Source: Acidobacteriota bacterium (GTDB taxonomy: Bacteria > Acidobacteriota > Terriglobia > Bryobacterales > Bryobacteraceae). From it: a stretch of 14,803 nt of DNA. Positions 1 to 8,284 of this stretch are shown here, piece by piece (within the stretch, counting starts at the first letter, position 1; each line of letters opens with the position of its first letter). Under the pieces are notes generated by a model. The model saw only the letters and a list, made by a program, of their open reading frames with translations. It made no database searches and was not told the DNA's origin. Made by a program: the position numbers and the translations under genes. The stretch covers positions 369-15,171 of the forward strand of contig JAMCRM010000213.1 of NCBI GenBank assembly GCA_023380575.1, read 5' to 3'.

Positions 1-456
1 TCGCGGCGTTGGGAGTCGGCGGTGAACGCCGTCTCCCTCGAGAAGGGTTTGCCGGCGGTCTTTGTCGGGGCCTACGGCGCTGTGCGCGCGGCGGAAGTCC
101 AGATTTGCGTGCCCAGTGTTACGGCATGCCGCGAGTGTTTCGCGCAGTTTCGAACCGCGGAGGAGATTCCCGCGACTGCGGAGCGGTACACGGATCCCGA
201 TTTTGACGAAACCCGTGTGCCCGGCCAAACCGGACTGTGGGGGTCCGTTTTGGCCGCCGGCGGAATCGCGTTTCACGCCGTGCTGGCGCTCGTGGGGGTG
301 CGCGGCAAGTGGGACCCCGAGCGGCCGCTGTGGATTGTGAATCTCGACTATGAGGGATTCCAGCCCTATGCGGTGACGTTCGCCCGGGTGCCGCGCGGAT
401 GCCCGGTCTGCGACGAAAGCAGGATTGCGGAACTGGCTCTGGATGAAAGCGCCTGA
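1..456 (+). CDS. ThiF/MoeB/E1-like adenylyltransferase, C-terminal part (5' truncated by window edge)
   Basis: The reading frame is open from base 1, and the first residues (RRWESAVNAV) already look like protein interior. The GTG at 22 is therefore probably not the start and the gene continues to the left. About 150 residues are visible. They carry GLPAVFVGAYGAVRAAEV, a glycine-rich stretch followed by a CREC pair, then TGLWGSVLAAGGIAFHAVLAL, and end with a CPVC pair. Two CxxC knuckles flanking a hydrophobic helix are typical of the zinc-binding C-terminal half of ThiF/MoeB/HesA and prokaryotic E1-like enzymes. These adenylate the C-terminal glycine of a small ubiquitin-fold protein in thiamine, molybdopterin or ubiquitin-like pathways. 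The nucleotide-binding N-terminal half (GxGxxG, DxDxV) lies outside the window, so the substrate cannot be named. The TGA stop at 454-456 directly abuts the convergent truA stop. The family call is fairly likely; the exact role is unknown. Confidence 0.68.
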   Translation, partial: SRRWESAVNAVSLEKGLPAVFVGAYGAVRAAEVQICVPSVTACRECFAQFRTAEEIPATAERYTDPDFDETRVPGQTGLWGSVLAAGGIAFHAVLALVGVRGKWDPERPLWIVNLDYEGFQPYAVTFARVPRGCPVCDESRIAELALDESA

Positions 457-1200
457 TCAGGGATACTCCACACTCACCAGAAACAAGCCCTTCGCCGGCG
501 CCGTGGGACCGGCCTTGCACGGCGCCGGAGCGAGGAGGGCGTCCAGGTCCGCCGCGCCCAGATTGCCTTTGCCGGCTTCGAGCAGCGTGCCCACCATGTT
601 GCGCACCATGTGCTTGAGGAAGCCCGAACCGCGCACGCGGTAGACCAGGCGTCCGGGGCGGCGCTCCAATTGCGATGAGAAGATCGTACGCACCTTGGAG
701 GCTCCCGCGGTATCGCTCGGGTCGGAAGCGGCGAAGGCGCTGAAATCGCGTTCCCCGGCGAACATAGGGGCCAGCACCGCCATGGCGTCCTCATCGAGCG
801 GGTAGGGATAGTGATGCGCATAACGCCACTCCCACGGCGGACAAGCCTCGGCCCGCACGATGCGGTACTCATACGTCTTGGCCACCGCATCGAAGCGCGG
901 GTGAAATTCGGGTTTGGCCTCTTCGGCGGCGAGCACCCGTATGGCGGGGGGCAGCAGACGGTTCACCGCCTTGCGGAGGTTATACAGAGGGATGCGGTTT
1001 TCCAGCGTGAACGCCGCCACCTGGGCCATGGCGTGCACACCGGCATCGGTCCTTCCGGAACCGGCCACCTGCACGGCGCGGCCCTCGATTTCCGCCAGCA
1101 CGGCTTCGAGCGTTCCCTGAATGGTAGGCAGGCCGGGCTGCACCTGCCAGCCGTGGAAAGCGGTGCCGTCATAGGCCACGGTGATGCGGATGCGCCGCAT
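457..1200 (-). CDS. truA: tRNA pseudouridine(38-40) synthase TruA
   Basis: TruA isomerises uridines 38-40 in the anticodon arm of tRNAs to pseudouridine in the cytoplasm. Starting at the ATG at 1198-1200 gives 247 residues, normal for the family, beginning MRRIRITVAYDGTAFHGWQ, a classic TruA N-terminus. The catalytic aspartate is Asp52 in GSGRTDAGVHA. Other family segments include FHPRFDAVAKTYEYRI, the FSAFAASD block, and GSGFLKHMVRNMVGTLLE near the C-terminus. The frame extends 24 codons further upstream, but that extension lies inside pyrE and does not look like TruA. The ATG shares one base with the pyrE stop (TGATG on the minus strand), so translation is probably coupled. No convincing Shine-Dalgarno is seen; a short GC-rich inverted repeat (1208-1213/1216-1221) sits just upstream of the start. 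The 3' end meets the E1-like gene stop to stop. Confidence 0.95.
   Translation of the reverse strand: MRRIRITVAYDGTAFHGWQVQPGLPTIQGTLEAVLAEIEGRAVQVAGSGRTDAGVHAMAQVAAFTLENRIPLYNLRKAVNRLLPPAIRVLAAEEAKPEFHPRFDAVAKTYEYRIVRAEACPPWEWRYAHHYPYPLDEDAMAVLAPMFAGERDFSAFAASDPSDTAGASKVRTIFSSQLERRPGRLVYRVRGSGFLKHMVRNMVGTLLEAGKGNLGAADLDALLAPAPCKAGPTAPAKGLFLVSVEYP
495..528. repeat. Perfect 11-bp inverted repeat within the 3' end of truA
   Basis: Arms CCGGCGCCGTG (495-505) and CACGGCGCCGG (518-528) are exactly complementary around a 12-base loop. It lies 39 bases past the stop of the convergent E1-like gene. No T-run follows on either strand, so it is not a textbook intrinsic terminator. It falls in codons for a repetitive Ala/Pro-rich stretch of TruA, which could explain the symmetry. 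Confidence 0.6.
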
Positions 1201-1820
1201 CAGACCGGCCGGGAGCCCGGCTTCACCACCGGGATGCCCTGCGCGCACAGAGGGCACGCCTCCGGCTGCCACGCCTGCGCCTCGATGGTAACCAGCGCGG
1301 TGCGAGACACCCCGACCTGCGCACTGCCGCCGGAACGGTCGATGACGGATCCGGCGGCCAGTACCTCGGCGCCCGCCGCGCGCAACACGTCCACCACATC
1401 GCGCGTGCTGCCGCCCGTGGTCACGACGTCCTCAACGACGATCGCGCGCTCTCCCGGCGCGACGGTAAAGCCGCGCCGCAGAATCATTTTGGCCGCCGCG
1501 TCGCGTTCCGTGAAGATGTGCCGCGCGCCCAGCGCGCGCGCCACCTCGTGTCCGATGATCAGGCCGCCCAGAGCGGGAGAAACCACCACCGATACCGGTC
1601 CGCCGACCAGGTCGCGCAATTGCGCTCCCAATAGCCTGCCCAGGAGTTCGGCCTCCGCGGGGTGCTGCAACACCAGCGCGCATTGCAGATATTGGGAACT
1701 GTGCATGCCGCTGGTCAGGCGGAAATGTCCGTTGAGGTAGGCGCCGGTGGCGCGGAAGGCGGCGAGAATCGACTCGGCTTGCGGGCTCACGAACGCCAAT
1801 ATACCATTGAGTATAAACAT
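1200..1820 (-). CDS. pyrE: Orotate phosphoribosyltransferase PyrE
   Basis: PyrE transfers phosphoribose from PRPP to orotate, giving orotidine 5'-monophosphate in de novo pyrimidine synthesis. Key features are GHFRLTSGMHSSQYLQ near the N-terminus, SPALGGLIIGHEVARALG, FTERDAAAKMILRRGF with substrate-binding basic residues, and the PRPP-binding loop AIVVEDVVTTGGSTRD. The C-terminus has a CPLC pair followed by GIPVVKPGSRPV, an ending I associate with one PyrE subgroup. The ATG at 1820 gives 206 residues. A GTG at 1788-1790 would give 196 residues starting VSPQAESILAAF and may be the true start, because the extra ten residues are not family-like and a -10-like TATACT lies between the two sites on this strand. 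Neither start has a strong ribosome-binding site. It heads a two-gene unit with truA and is divergent from the TolC-like gene. Confidence 0.93.
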   Translation of the reverse strand: MFILNGILAFVSPQAESILAAFRATGAYLNGHFRLTSGMHSSQYLQCALVLQHPAEAELLGRLLGAQLRDLVGGPVSVVVSPALGGLIIGHEVARALGARHIFTERDAAAKMILRRGFTVAPGERAIVVEDVVTTGGSTRDVVDVLRAAGAEVLAAGSVIDRSGGSAQVGVSRTALVTIEAQAWQPEACPLCAQGIPVVKPGSRPV

Positions 1821-1867
1821 TCAGCCGTGGATACACGACAACCATCCCGAGTTCGAGGATTCCGTTT
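1791..1867. promoter_or_regulatory. Divergent promoter region between pyrE and the TolC-like gene
   Basis: Two near-consensus -10 hexamers overlap on opposite strands: TATAAA on plus at 1812-1817 (toward the TolC-like gene, about 50 bases before its ATG) and TATACT on minus at 1810-1815 (toward pyrE). Neither has a good -35 at normal spacing, so the promoter calls are tentative. If the minus -10 is real, pyrE must start at the GTG at 1790. The TolC-like gene has a GAGGA ribosome-binding site at 1855-1859, eight bases before ATG 1868. Confidence 0.35.
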
Positions 1868-3811
1868 ATGTATCGAGCGCAATCATCAATCGCTCTGCTG
1901 TGTGCGCTGCTGTTGACATCGGCGCCGGGCATCGCCGCCGATAATGGCTCGGATGCGCGCATGGGAGCGCATCAACTGCAGCGTCCAGGGGGCCTGATTC
2001 CCCGGCTGACCGGGCATTACAGCCCCACGCAGGTGCCGCCCATCGACCTATCCAATTCCAATCGCCTGGAGTCGCTCCTGCGCGCGGGGAACCTGTATCT
2101 GTCGCTGCAGGATGCCATCGCGCTGGCGCTCGAAAACAATCTAGATATCGAGATCCAGCGCTACGGTCCGCAGATCGCCGACGCCTCCGTGTTGCGCGCC
2201 AGGGCGGGCGGCTTTGCCCGTGGGGTGACGACATCGGTGAGTTCGGGCCCGTCGAGCTCCACAGGTGGGGCAGGCTCGTCGGCGCAGACCGGCATCAGCG
2301 GCAACGCCGCCTCGGCCGCGAGCGCGACCGGCATTACCGCGGGATCCACGCTGGTCACCCAGACCGGTTCTCAGATTCCGAATCTCGACCCCATCCTGAC
2401 AAGCGCCATGCGCTTTGCCCACACCAGCACCCCGCAGACCAGCGCGTTCGTCACCGGCACCAACGCCCTGGTGTCCCGCAACGACACTTCCAGCGTCGGC
2501 ATTCAGAAAGGCTTTCTCACAGGCACCACGCTGAACCTCAACCTGAGCAACCAGCACCTGAGAAACAACAACCGCAGCGCGGATTTCAACCCCGCGGCCA
2601 GTTCCACGGTGGGCTTCACGCTGAACCAGCGGCTGCTGCAGGGCTTTGGGGTTGCGGTGAACTCACGGCAGATCGCCATCGCCAAGAACAACCGCGAGGT
2701 GGCCGACCTCACGTTCAAGAACCAGGTCATCACCACCGTCTCGGCGGTCATGAATCTCTACTGGGACCTGGTCAGCTTCAACGAAGACGTCAAGGTAAAA
2801 AAGCAATCGCTGGCGGCCTCGCAGAAGCTGTATGAAGACAACAAGAAGCAGGTGGAGGTGGGAACGCTGGCGCCGATTGAGGTGGTCCGCGCGGAAGCCG
2901 AGGTGGCTTCCCGCCAGCAGGATCTGACCATCGCCCAGACCCAGTTGCTGCAGCAGGAAACCATTCTGAAGAACGCGCTGAGCCGCACCGGCGTGGCCAG
3001 CCCCACCGTCGCCGAGGCGCACATCATTCCCACCGACCGCATCCGCGTACCCAACGTGCAGCCCATCGTGCCGCTGCAGGACTTGACCGCCACGGCGCTT
3101 TCCGCGCGTCCGGAGATCGCCCAGGGGCGCATCCAGACACACAACTCGCAGATCAACCTGCGGGGCGACCGCAGCGCGCTGCTGCCCACGCTCGATGCTG
3201 TGGTCAGCCTGAGCAACAACGCCCTGGCGGGCGATCCCAGCACGCTGCCGGTGGTGCCGGGCCGCACGCGCGCGCAGAACCCGTTCTTCGTGGGCGGCTA
3301 CGGCACGGTACTGAGCCAGTTGTTCGCGCGCAATTTCCCCGACTACAGCTTCGGCTTCAACCTGAACATTCCCATCAGCAATCGGGCGGCGCAGGCCGAT
3401 ATGGTCAACGACCAGCTCGTCCTGCGGCAGCAGCAACTCCAGTTGCAGCGGCTGGAGAACCAGGTGCGGGTGGACGTGCAGAATGCGCTCATCGCCCAGC
3501 AGCAGGCCTGGGCGCGCTACCAGGCGGCCGCCAAGGCGCGGGTGCTGCAGGAGCAGACCGTGGATGCCGAGCAGAAGAAATTCGCCCTGGGCGCCTCCAC
3601 CATTTACAACGTGATTCTGGCGCAGCGCGACCTGGCCACCGCGAAATCGGCGGAAGTGGCCGCCACCAGCGCCTACGCCAAATCCAGGGTAGACCTCAGC
3701 CGCGTAACCGGCCAGACCCTGTCGGATAACAACATCTCCATTCGCGACGCGTACCGCGGCTCGATTCAGCGGCCGGCCGACCGCATCCCCGAAACCGCGC
3801 AGCAGAAGTAG
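1868..3811 (+). CDS. TolC-family outer membrane efflux/export channel protein
   Basis: TolC-family proteins form trimeric outer-membrane barrels with periplasmic alpha-helical tunnels for efflux or type I secretion. This one has 647 residues. The N-terminus (LLCALLLTSAPGIAA) is a signal peptide with probable cleavage near residue 23-24. Two OEP-type repeats follow: the first includes LSLQDAIALALENNLDIEIQ (about 79-98) and, after an insertion, the helical block 255-370 with VGTLAPIEVVRAEAEVASRQ. The second runs from DLTATALSARPEIAQGRI (405-422) to about 615, with long Gln/Ala/Arg-rich coiled helices and KFALGASTIYNVILAQRDLA. Residues about 117-175 are a Ser/Thr/Gly/Ala-rich low-complexity insertion, and the protein is longer than E. 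coli TolC. No inner-membrane pump or adaptor gene is adjacent, so its partner is unknown. The ATG is supported by a GAGGA ribosome-binding site. Its TAG lies three bases from the convergent kinase stop. Confidence 0.9.
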   Translation: MYRAQSSIALLCALLLTSAPGIAADNGSDARMGAHQLQRPGGLIPRLTGHYSPTQVPPIDLSNSNRLESLLRAGNLYLSLQDAIALALENNLDIEIQRYGPQIADASVLRARAGGFARGVTTSVSSGPSSSTGGAGSSAQTGISGNAASAASATGITAGSTLVTQTGSQIPNLDPILTSAMRFAHTSTPQTSAFVTGTNALVSRNDTSSVGIQKGFLTGTTLNLNLSNQHLRNNNRSADFNPAASSTVGFTLNQRLLQGFGVAVNSRQIAIAKNNREVADLTFKNQVITTVSAVMNLYWDLVSFNEDVKVKKQSLAASQKLYEDNKKQVEVGTLAPIEVVRAEAEVASRQQDLTIAQTQLLQQETILKNALSRTGVASPTVAEAHIIPTDRIRVPNVQPIVPLQDLTATALSARPEIAQGRIQTHNSQINLRGDRSALLPTLDAVVSLSNNALAGDPSTLPVVPGRTRAQNPFFVGGYGTVLSQLFARNFPDYSFGFNLNIPISNRAAQADMVNDQLVLRQQQLQLQRLENQVRVDVQNALIAQQQAWARYQAAAKARVLQEQTVDAEQKKFALGASTIYNVILAQRDLATAKSAEVAATSAYAKSRVDLSRVTGQTLSDNNISIRDAYRGSIQRPADRIPETAQQK

Positions 3812-3814
3812 CGT

Positions 3815-6544
3815 TCACAGGGCGGCGCGGCCCGCGGACGGCGCTCCCGGCTGAAAAGCCGCTTTCAACTCCCGGGCCCAGTTCAGGATCACAACCACGC
3901 GGGTAGCTTTCACATCGCGGTGGTTGTCTTTGATCATGAGAAAGCGCCGGCCATCCGGCGTCACATCATAGTTTGCCGAGGTCGGCCCGGGCGGCCCGCA
4001 GGAAGAGCTCATGCCGTGGGAGTACGGTCCTTCCCAGAGTTGCGCGGGCCTGCCGGCTCGAACCGGCGGGCCCAGGTCCATGGTCACCGCCATCATGCGT
4101 TCGCCATTGCGGTAGAACAGTTGCCTGCCGTCGCGCCGCCAGATGGGATCGGTGCCGCCCTCGGAGGAAATCTGGATTTTGGGACCGGGGCCCGGCCACG
4201 GTTGAATAAAGACCTCGGCCCGGCCGGATTCCGTTGAGCAGTAGGCCACCCATTTGCCGTCCGGCGAGAATTTCGCCGACCCCTCCACGGCCCTGGAACT
4301 GATAAATGGTTTCGGAGTCCTCTCGCCCTGCATCGGCAGAACCCAGACATCGGTCCTGTTGGCGCGGTCGTCCGAGGAGTTGAACAGGAGGTAGCGGCCG
4401 TCCGGAGAAAACGAATCGACGCTTTGCCTCTTGCCGACTTTGGTCAGGCGCTCGGGCGGGCCGCTGCGGTCGGAGGGGATGCGCCACATGGTCATCATTT
4501 CCGCCTTCCATGAGCGGAAGGCGAGGTACTTCGAATCCGGCGACCAGACAGGGCCGTGGCTCAGGCCGTCATTGGTGATTTTGGTCATCACGCCGCGCTC
4601 GAAATCATAGACGTAGAAATCGTGATTGACGCCCTCCACCTCTATCGCCAGTTGCCTGCCGTCGGGCGAGATGCGCGGATGCAGGTAGGAACGCGCCGGC
4701 AGGGGGAGGGGCGTGGCCTTTCCGCTTCGATCCACCCACTGCAAGGTGCGCTCGCCGCCCTCGGCGACGCCAACGGCGTATGCCAGGTCGCCGGCGCTGG
4801 AAACATCGAAGTAGGCCACGCCGGTATTGGTGCTCATCAGAACGCCGTCGAGCATCTTCTGCGGTGTGCCGGTGACCTCCAGTCTGCCGGGGTCAAACGG
4901 CACCGCGTACAGGCTTCCGCCGCGCGCGTAGACAAGGTGGCCGGAAGGCGAGTAGCGGCCAAAGGTGCCTCCCTGCACCAGCGTCACGCGCTTTTTCGAG
5001 CGCAGGTCGAAGGCTTCGATCCGGGCGTCATCGAACGATTCGATGCCCGCATAACCCACGGTAAAAATCAGCGCCTTGCCGCCGGGCAGCAGGCGTGCAT
5101 ACTTCAACTGGCGCTCTTCGCGCTGTTCGTTCACCGCCACCACCTGCTCGGCCGGGCCCCCTGCCACGGGTGTGCGGACGATGCCTTCGGCGAGCGCGTT
5201 GGTCCAATAATAATAACCGTCGGCGCCCCAGTCGCCGCTGGAGTAGCTCCTCATCTCCGTGATGAGGGGAACCGGAGCGCCCCCGCCCAGCGCGTATTTC
5301 ACCACTCTGCCGCCAGCCGTATCCAGCAGGATGAGCCAGCGGTCATCCGGCGAAAACACCGGCGTGGCCGGGCCCTTAATCAACACGGCGGTCTGCAGGT
5401 CGTCAAGCTGCCGCCGGTAAACGACGTTGCCCGTGGCGGTCGAAACGGCGGCGAACAGCAGCGACTTCGCGTCTCTCGAGAACACCACCTGCGGATTGAA
5501 ACTGGGAATGATGCTGCGCCCGTCCGGAACGTCGACGGTGAACCGGGCCACGCGGGCAGGCGGCGCCTTGGCCGCGGCGAACCGGTATCCCAGCCATCCG
5601 GCGAGCGCCGCTGCCGCCAGAACGCCGGCCAGCGCCGCCGCCAGCGCCCGCGTCCGGAGCGTCTTCACCGGCACCGTGGGGAGCGCTCCCGTGGCCGCGC
5701 CGGATAACGCCTCTTCGATTTCCAGCCGCGCGTCCGCAATGTCGTGCAACCGCGAGTGCAGATCCTTGTGCAGGCACCGGCGCAGCAGGCAACCGACGCT
5801 TGCCGGCAGCGCCTCCGGCACCATACTCCAGTCCGGCTCGCGCTCCAGGATGCCGGCAAGGATTTCGGTTGTCGAATTTCCGCGGAAGGCGCGTTTGCCG
5901 GTCACGGCCTCATAAAGAACACAGCCGAACGCCCAAACGTCCGTGCGGCGGTCGAGCGGCTTGCCGCAGGCCTGCTCGGGGCTCATGTACGGCACGGTCC
6001 CCATCACCATACCGACTCCGGTGGCATCGGCCGCGGTGACAGTGATCGCTTCCGTTCCCGCCGCGGCGGCCGTTTCCAGCGGCTTGGCCAACCCGAAATC
6101 CAGCACTTTCACTTTGCCTTCAGGAGTGATTTTGATGTTGGCCGGTTTGAGGTCCCGATGAATGATGCCCTTTTCGTGGGCGGCTTCCAGCGCCTCGGCT
6201 ATCTGGCGGCAGATCTCGAGCGCCTCTTTCAAATTCAGGCTCTTGGCATCGAGGAGATCCGCGAGGGTCTTGCCGGGAACATATTCCATCACCAGAAAGC
6301 GCGTCCCGTCCACCTCGTCCAATCCATGAATTGCCGCGATGTTGCCGTGATTCAGAGATGCCAGGACACGCGCCTCCCGCTCGAAGCGTGCGAGGCGCTC
6401 CGCATCGCGCACGAAAGACTCGTGCAGCATCTTGATGGCGACGGAACGATTCAGGCGGGTGTCGGTGGCCTGATAGACGACTCCCATGCCGCCCGAACCC
6501 AATTCACCTTCCACGTGGTAGTGGCCAAGCATTTTCCCGCGCAT
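3815..6544 (-). CDS. Transmembrane Ser/Thr protein kinase with C-terminal PD40/TolB-like beta-propeller
   Basis: This 909-residue PknB-type kinase has a complete set of catalytic motifs: glycine loop GSGGMGVV (16-23), ATP-binding Lys38 in VAIK, helix-C Glu57, catalytic loop HRDLKPAN (129-136, Asp131), DFG at 149-151, SPE at 188-190, Asp202 and Arg265. One transmembrane helix, rich in Ala/Leu, spans about 299-320, placing the kinase in the cytoplasm and the C-terminal part outside the inner membrane. Residues about 340-890 hold repeated PD40 propeller blades, recognisable by FSPDDRWLILL, ISPDGRQLAIEVEG, WSPDSKYLAFRS, FSPDGRYLLFNSS, FSPDGKWVAYCS and TPDGRRFLMI. Such propellers are thought to sense ligands or bind proteins. 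The start at 6544 has a purine-rich AAGGGGGG ribosome-binding site; a second ATG lies four codons in. It is transcribed alone, divergent from suf. Substrates are unknown. Confidence 0.93.
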   Translation of the reverse strand: MRGKMLGHYHVEGELGSGGMGVVYQATDTRLNRSVAIKMLHESFVRDAERLARFEREARVLASLNHGNIAAIHGLDEVDGTRFLVMEYVPGKTLADLLDAKSLNLKEALEICRQIAEALEAAHEKGIIHRDLKPANIKITPEGKVKVLDFGLAKPLETAAAAGTEAITVTAADATGVGMVMGTVPYMSPEQACGKPLDRRTDVWAFGCVLYEAVTGKRAFRGNSTTEILAGILEREPDWSMVPEALPASVGCLLRRCLHKDLHSRLHDIADARLEIEEALSGAATGALPTVPVKTLRTRALAAALAGVLAAAALAGWLGYRFAAAKAPPARVARFTVDVPDGRSIIPSFNPQVVFSRDAKSLLFAAVSTATGNVVYRRQLDDLQTAVLIKGPATPVFSPDDRWLILLDTAGGRVVKYALGGGAPVPLITEMRSYSSGDWGADGYYYWTNALAEGIVRTPVAGGPAEQVVAVNEQREERQLKYARLLPGGKALIFTVGYAGIESFDDARIEAFDLRSKKRVTLVQGGTFGRYSPSGHLVYARGGSLYAVPFDPGRLEVTGTPQKMLDGVLMSTNTGVAYFDVSSAGDLAYAVGVAEGGERTLQWVDRSGKATPLPLPARSYLHPRISPDGRQLAIEVEGVNHDFYVYDFERGVMTKITNDGLSHGPVWSPDSKYLAFRSWKAEMMTMWRIPSDRSGPPERLTKVGKRQSVDSFSPDGRYLLFNSSDDRANRTDVWVLPMQGERTPKPFISSRAVEGSAKFSPDGKWVAYCSTESGRAEVFIQPWPGPGPKIQISSEGGTDPIWRRDGRQLFYRNGERMMAVTMDLGPPVRAGRPAQLWEGPYSHGMSSSCGPPGPTSANYDVTPDGRRFLMIKDNHRDVKATRVVVILNWARELKAAFQPGAPSAGRAAL
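3848..3861 (+). terminator. Weak hairpin 37 bases past the TolC-like gene stop
   Basis: CGGCT and AGCCG form a five-base stem around a GAAA tetraloop, followed by CTTTC. It lies inside the 3' coding end of the convergent kinase gene. The stem is short and the T-run poor, so a terminator role is only a possibility. Confidence 0.25.
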
Positions 6545-6770
6545 TCAGCCCCCCTTGAGGCTCATCGGAGGTTCATTATCAACAATCCGTCACGCGATTC
6601 TACATCTGCAACGACGGTCAGGGCCAGCGAGATGTGCGAATTCGTACAATTCAGGGAGCCCTCCTCCCACCTGTGAGTCCACGCTTTCCCCGACGCGCAC
6701 CGATTCCAAACGTCATCGCATCGAAAGAATGACGGCTGCGCCCGGGATGCGCCGCGGCATCTTTCTTAAA
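6545..6770. other. Intergenic stretch between the kinase gene and the suf promoter
   Basis: This stretch carries the kinase ribosome-binding site at its left end, then no supported gene. A 73-codon open frame on plus (from a TTG at 6555) has no ribosome-binding site and no recognisable protein features. One small inverted repeat, GAATT-CGTAC-AATTC, occupies 6638-6652 and may be an operator half-site pair or chance. Nothing here looks like a riboswitch, tRNA or strong terminator. Confidence 0.5.
6575..6580 (-). promoter_or_regulatory. Possible -10 element for the Ser/Thr kinase gene
   Basis: On the minus strand this reads GATAAT, preceded by T, a five-of-six match to TATAAT, 30 bases upstream of the kinase ATG. 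No matching -35 hexamer is evident 16-18 bases further upstream, so this is a weak call. Confidence 0.28.
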
Positions 6771-6801
6771 TCTTGACTAATTAGTATAGATTGGTTACTC
6801 T
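6771..6801 (+). promoter_or_regulatory. suf operon promoter with overlapping palindromic operator candidate
   Basis: TTGACT at 6773-6778 matches a sigma-70 -35 (five of six). With 17-base spacing, TACTCT at 6796-6801 is a plausible -10, giving a transcript start near 6808 and a leader of about 22 bases before the sufB start. TATAGA at 6785-6790 is an alternative -10. Bases 6771-6790 form an imperfect 20-bp palindrome, TCTTGACTAATTAGTATAGA, whose central ten bases (6776-6785, ACTAATTAGT) are perfectly symmetrical. A dimeric repressor bound there would cover the -35. TTGAC/GTCAA-like half-sites are reported for several Rrf2/IscR-type regulators, and the operon's last gene encodes one, so autoregulation is the natural inference. 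Confidence 0.6.
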
Positions 6802-6814
6802 GGAGTGTGACGAT

Positions 6815-6822
6815 AAGGAGGG
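6815..6822 (+). promoter_or_regulatory. Strong ribosome-binding site that fixes the sufB start at TTG 6830
   Basis: AAGGAGGG closely matches the anti-Shine-Dalgarno complement. It is followed by seven bases and then TTG at 6830-6832. This decides the sufB start in favour of that TTG over an in-frame TTG at 6791, which lies inside the promoter. Confidence 0.8.
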
Positions 6823-6829
6823 ATTCCCT

Positions 6830-8275
<1,446 letters not shown>

Positions 8276-8284
8276 CCCGAAACC

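Noticed and set aside
1208..1221. GCCGGG-AG-CCCGGC inverted repeat just upstream of the truA start
   Set aside because: It is within pyrE coding sequence, has a two-base centre too small for a stable loop without opening the stem, and is common by chance in such GC-rich sequence.
811..1740. Long plus-strand open frame across truA and pyrE
   Set aside because: It lies antisense to two securely identified genes, has Arg/Pro/Ser-rich composition typical of the shadow frame of GC-rich coding DNA, and no recognisable domain or ribosome-binding site.
4556..5707. 383-codon plus-strand open frame inside the kinase gene
   Set aside because: It is antisense to the PD40 propeller and transmembrane part of the kinase; its His/Arg/Gly-rich translation resembles no family.
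6555..6776. 73-codon plus-strand open frame before the suf promoter
   Set aside because: It starts at a TTG without a ribosome-binding site, runs into the promoter region, and its translation shows no protein-like features.
6791..6829. Alternative earlier TTG start for sufB
   Set aside because: It would put 13 unrelated residues on SufB, lies within the promoter, and ignores the strong AAGGAGGG placed for the TTG at 6830.
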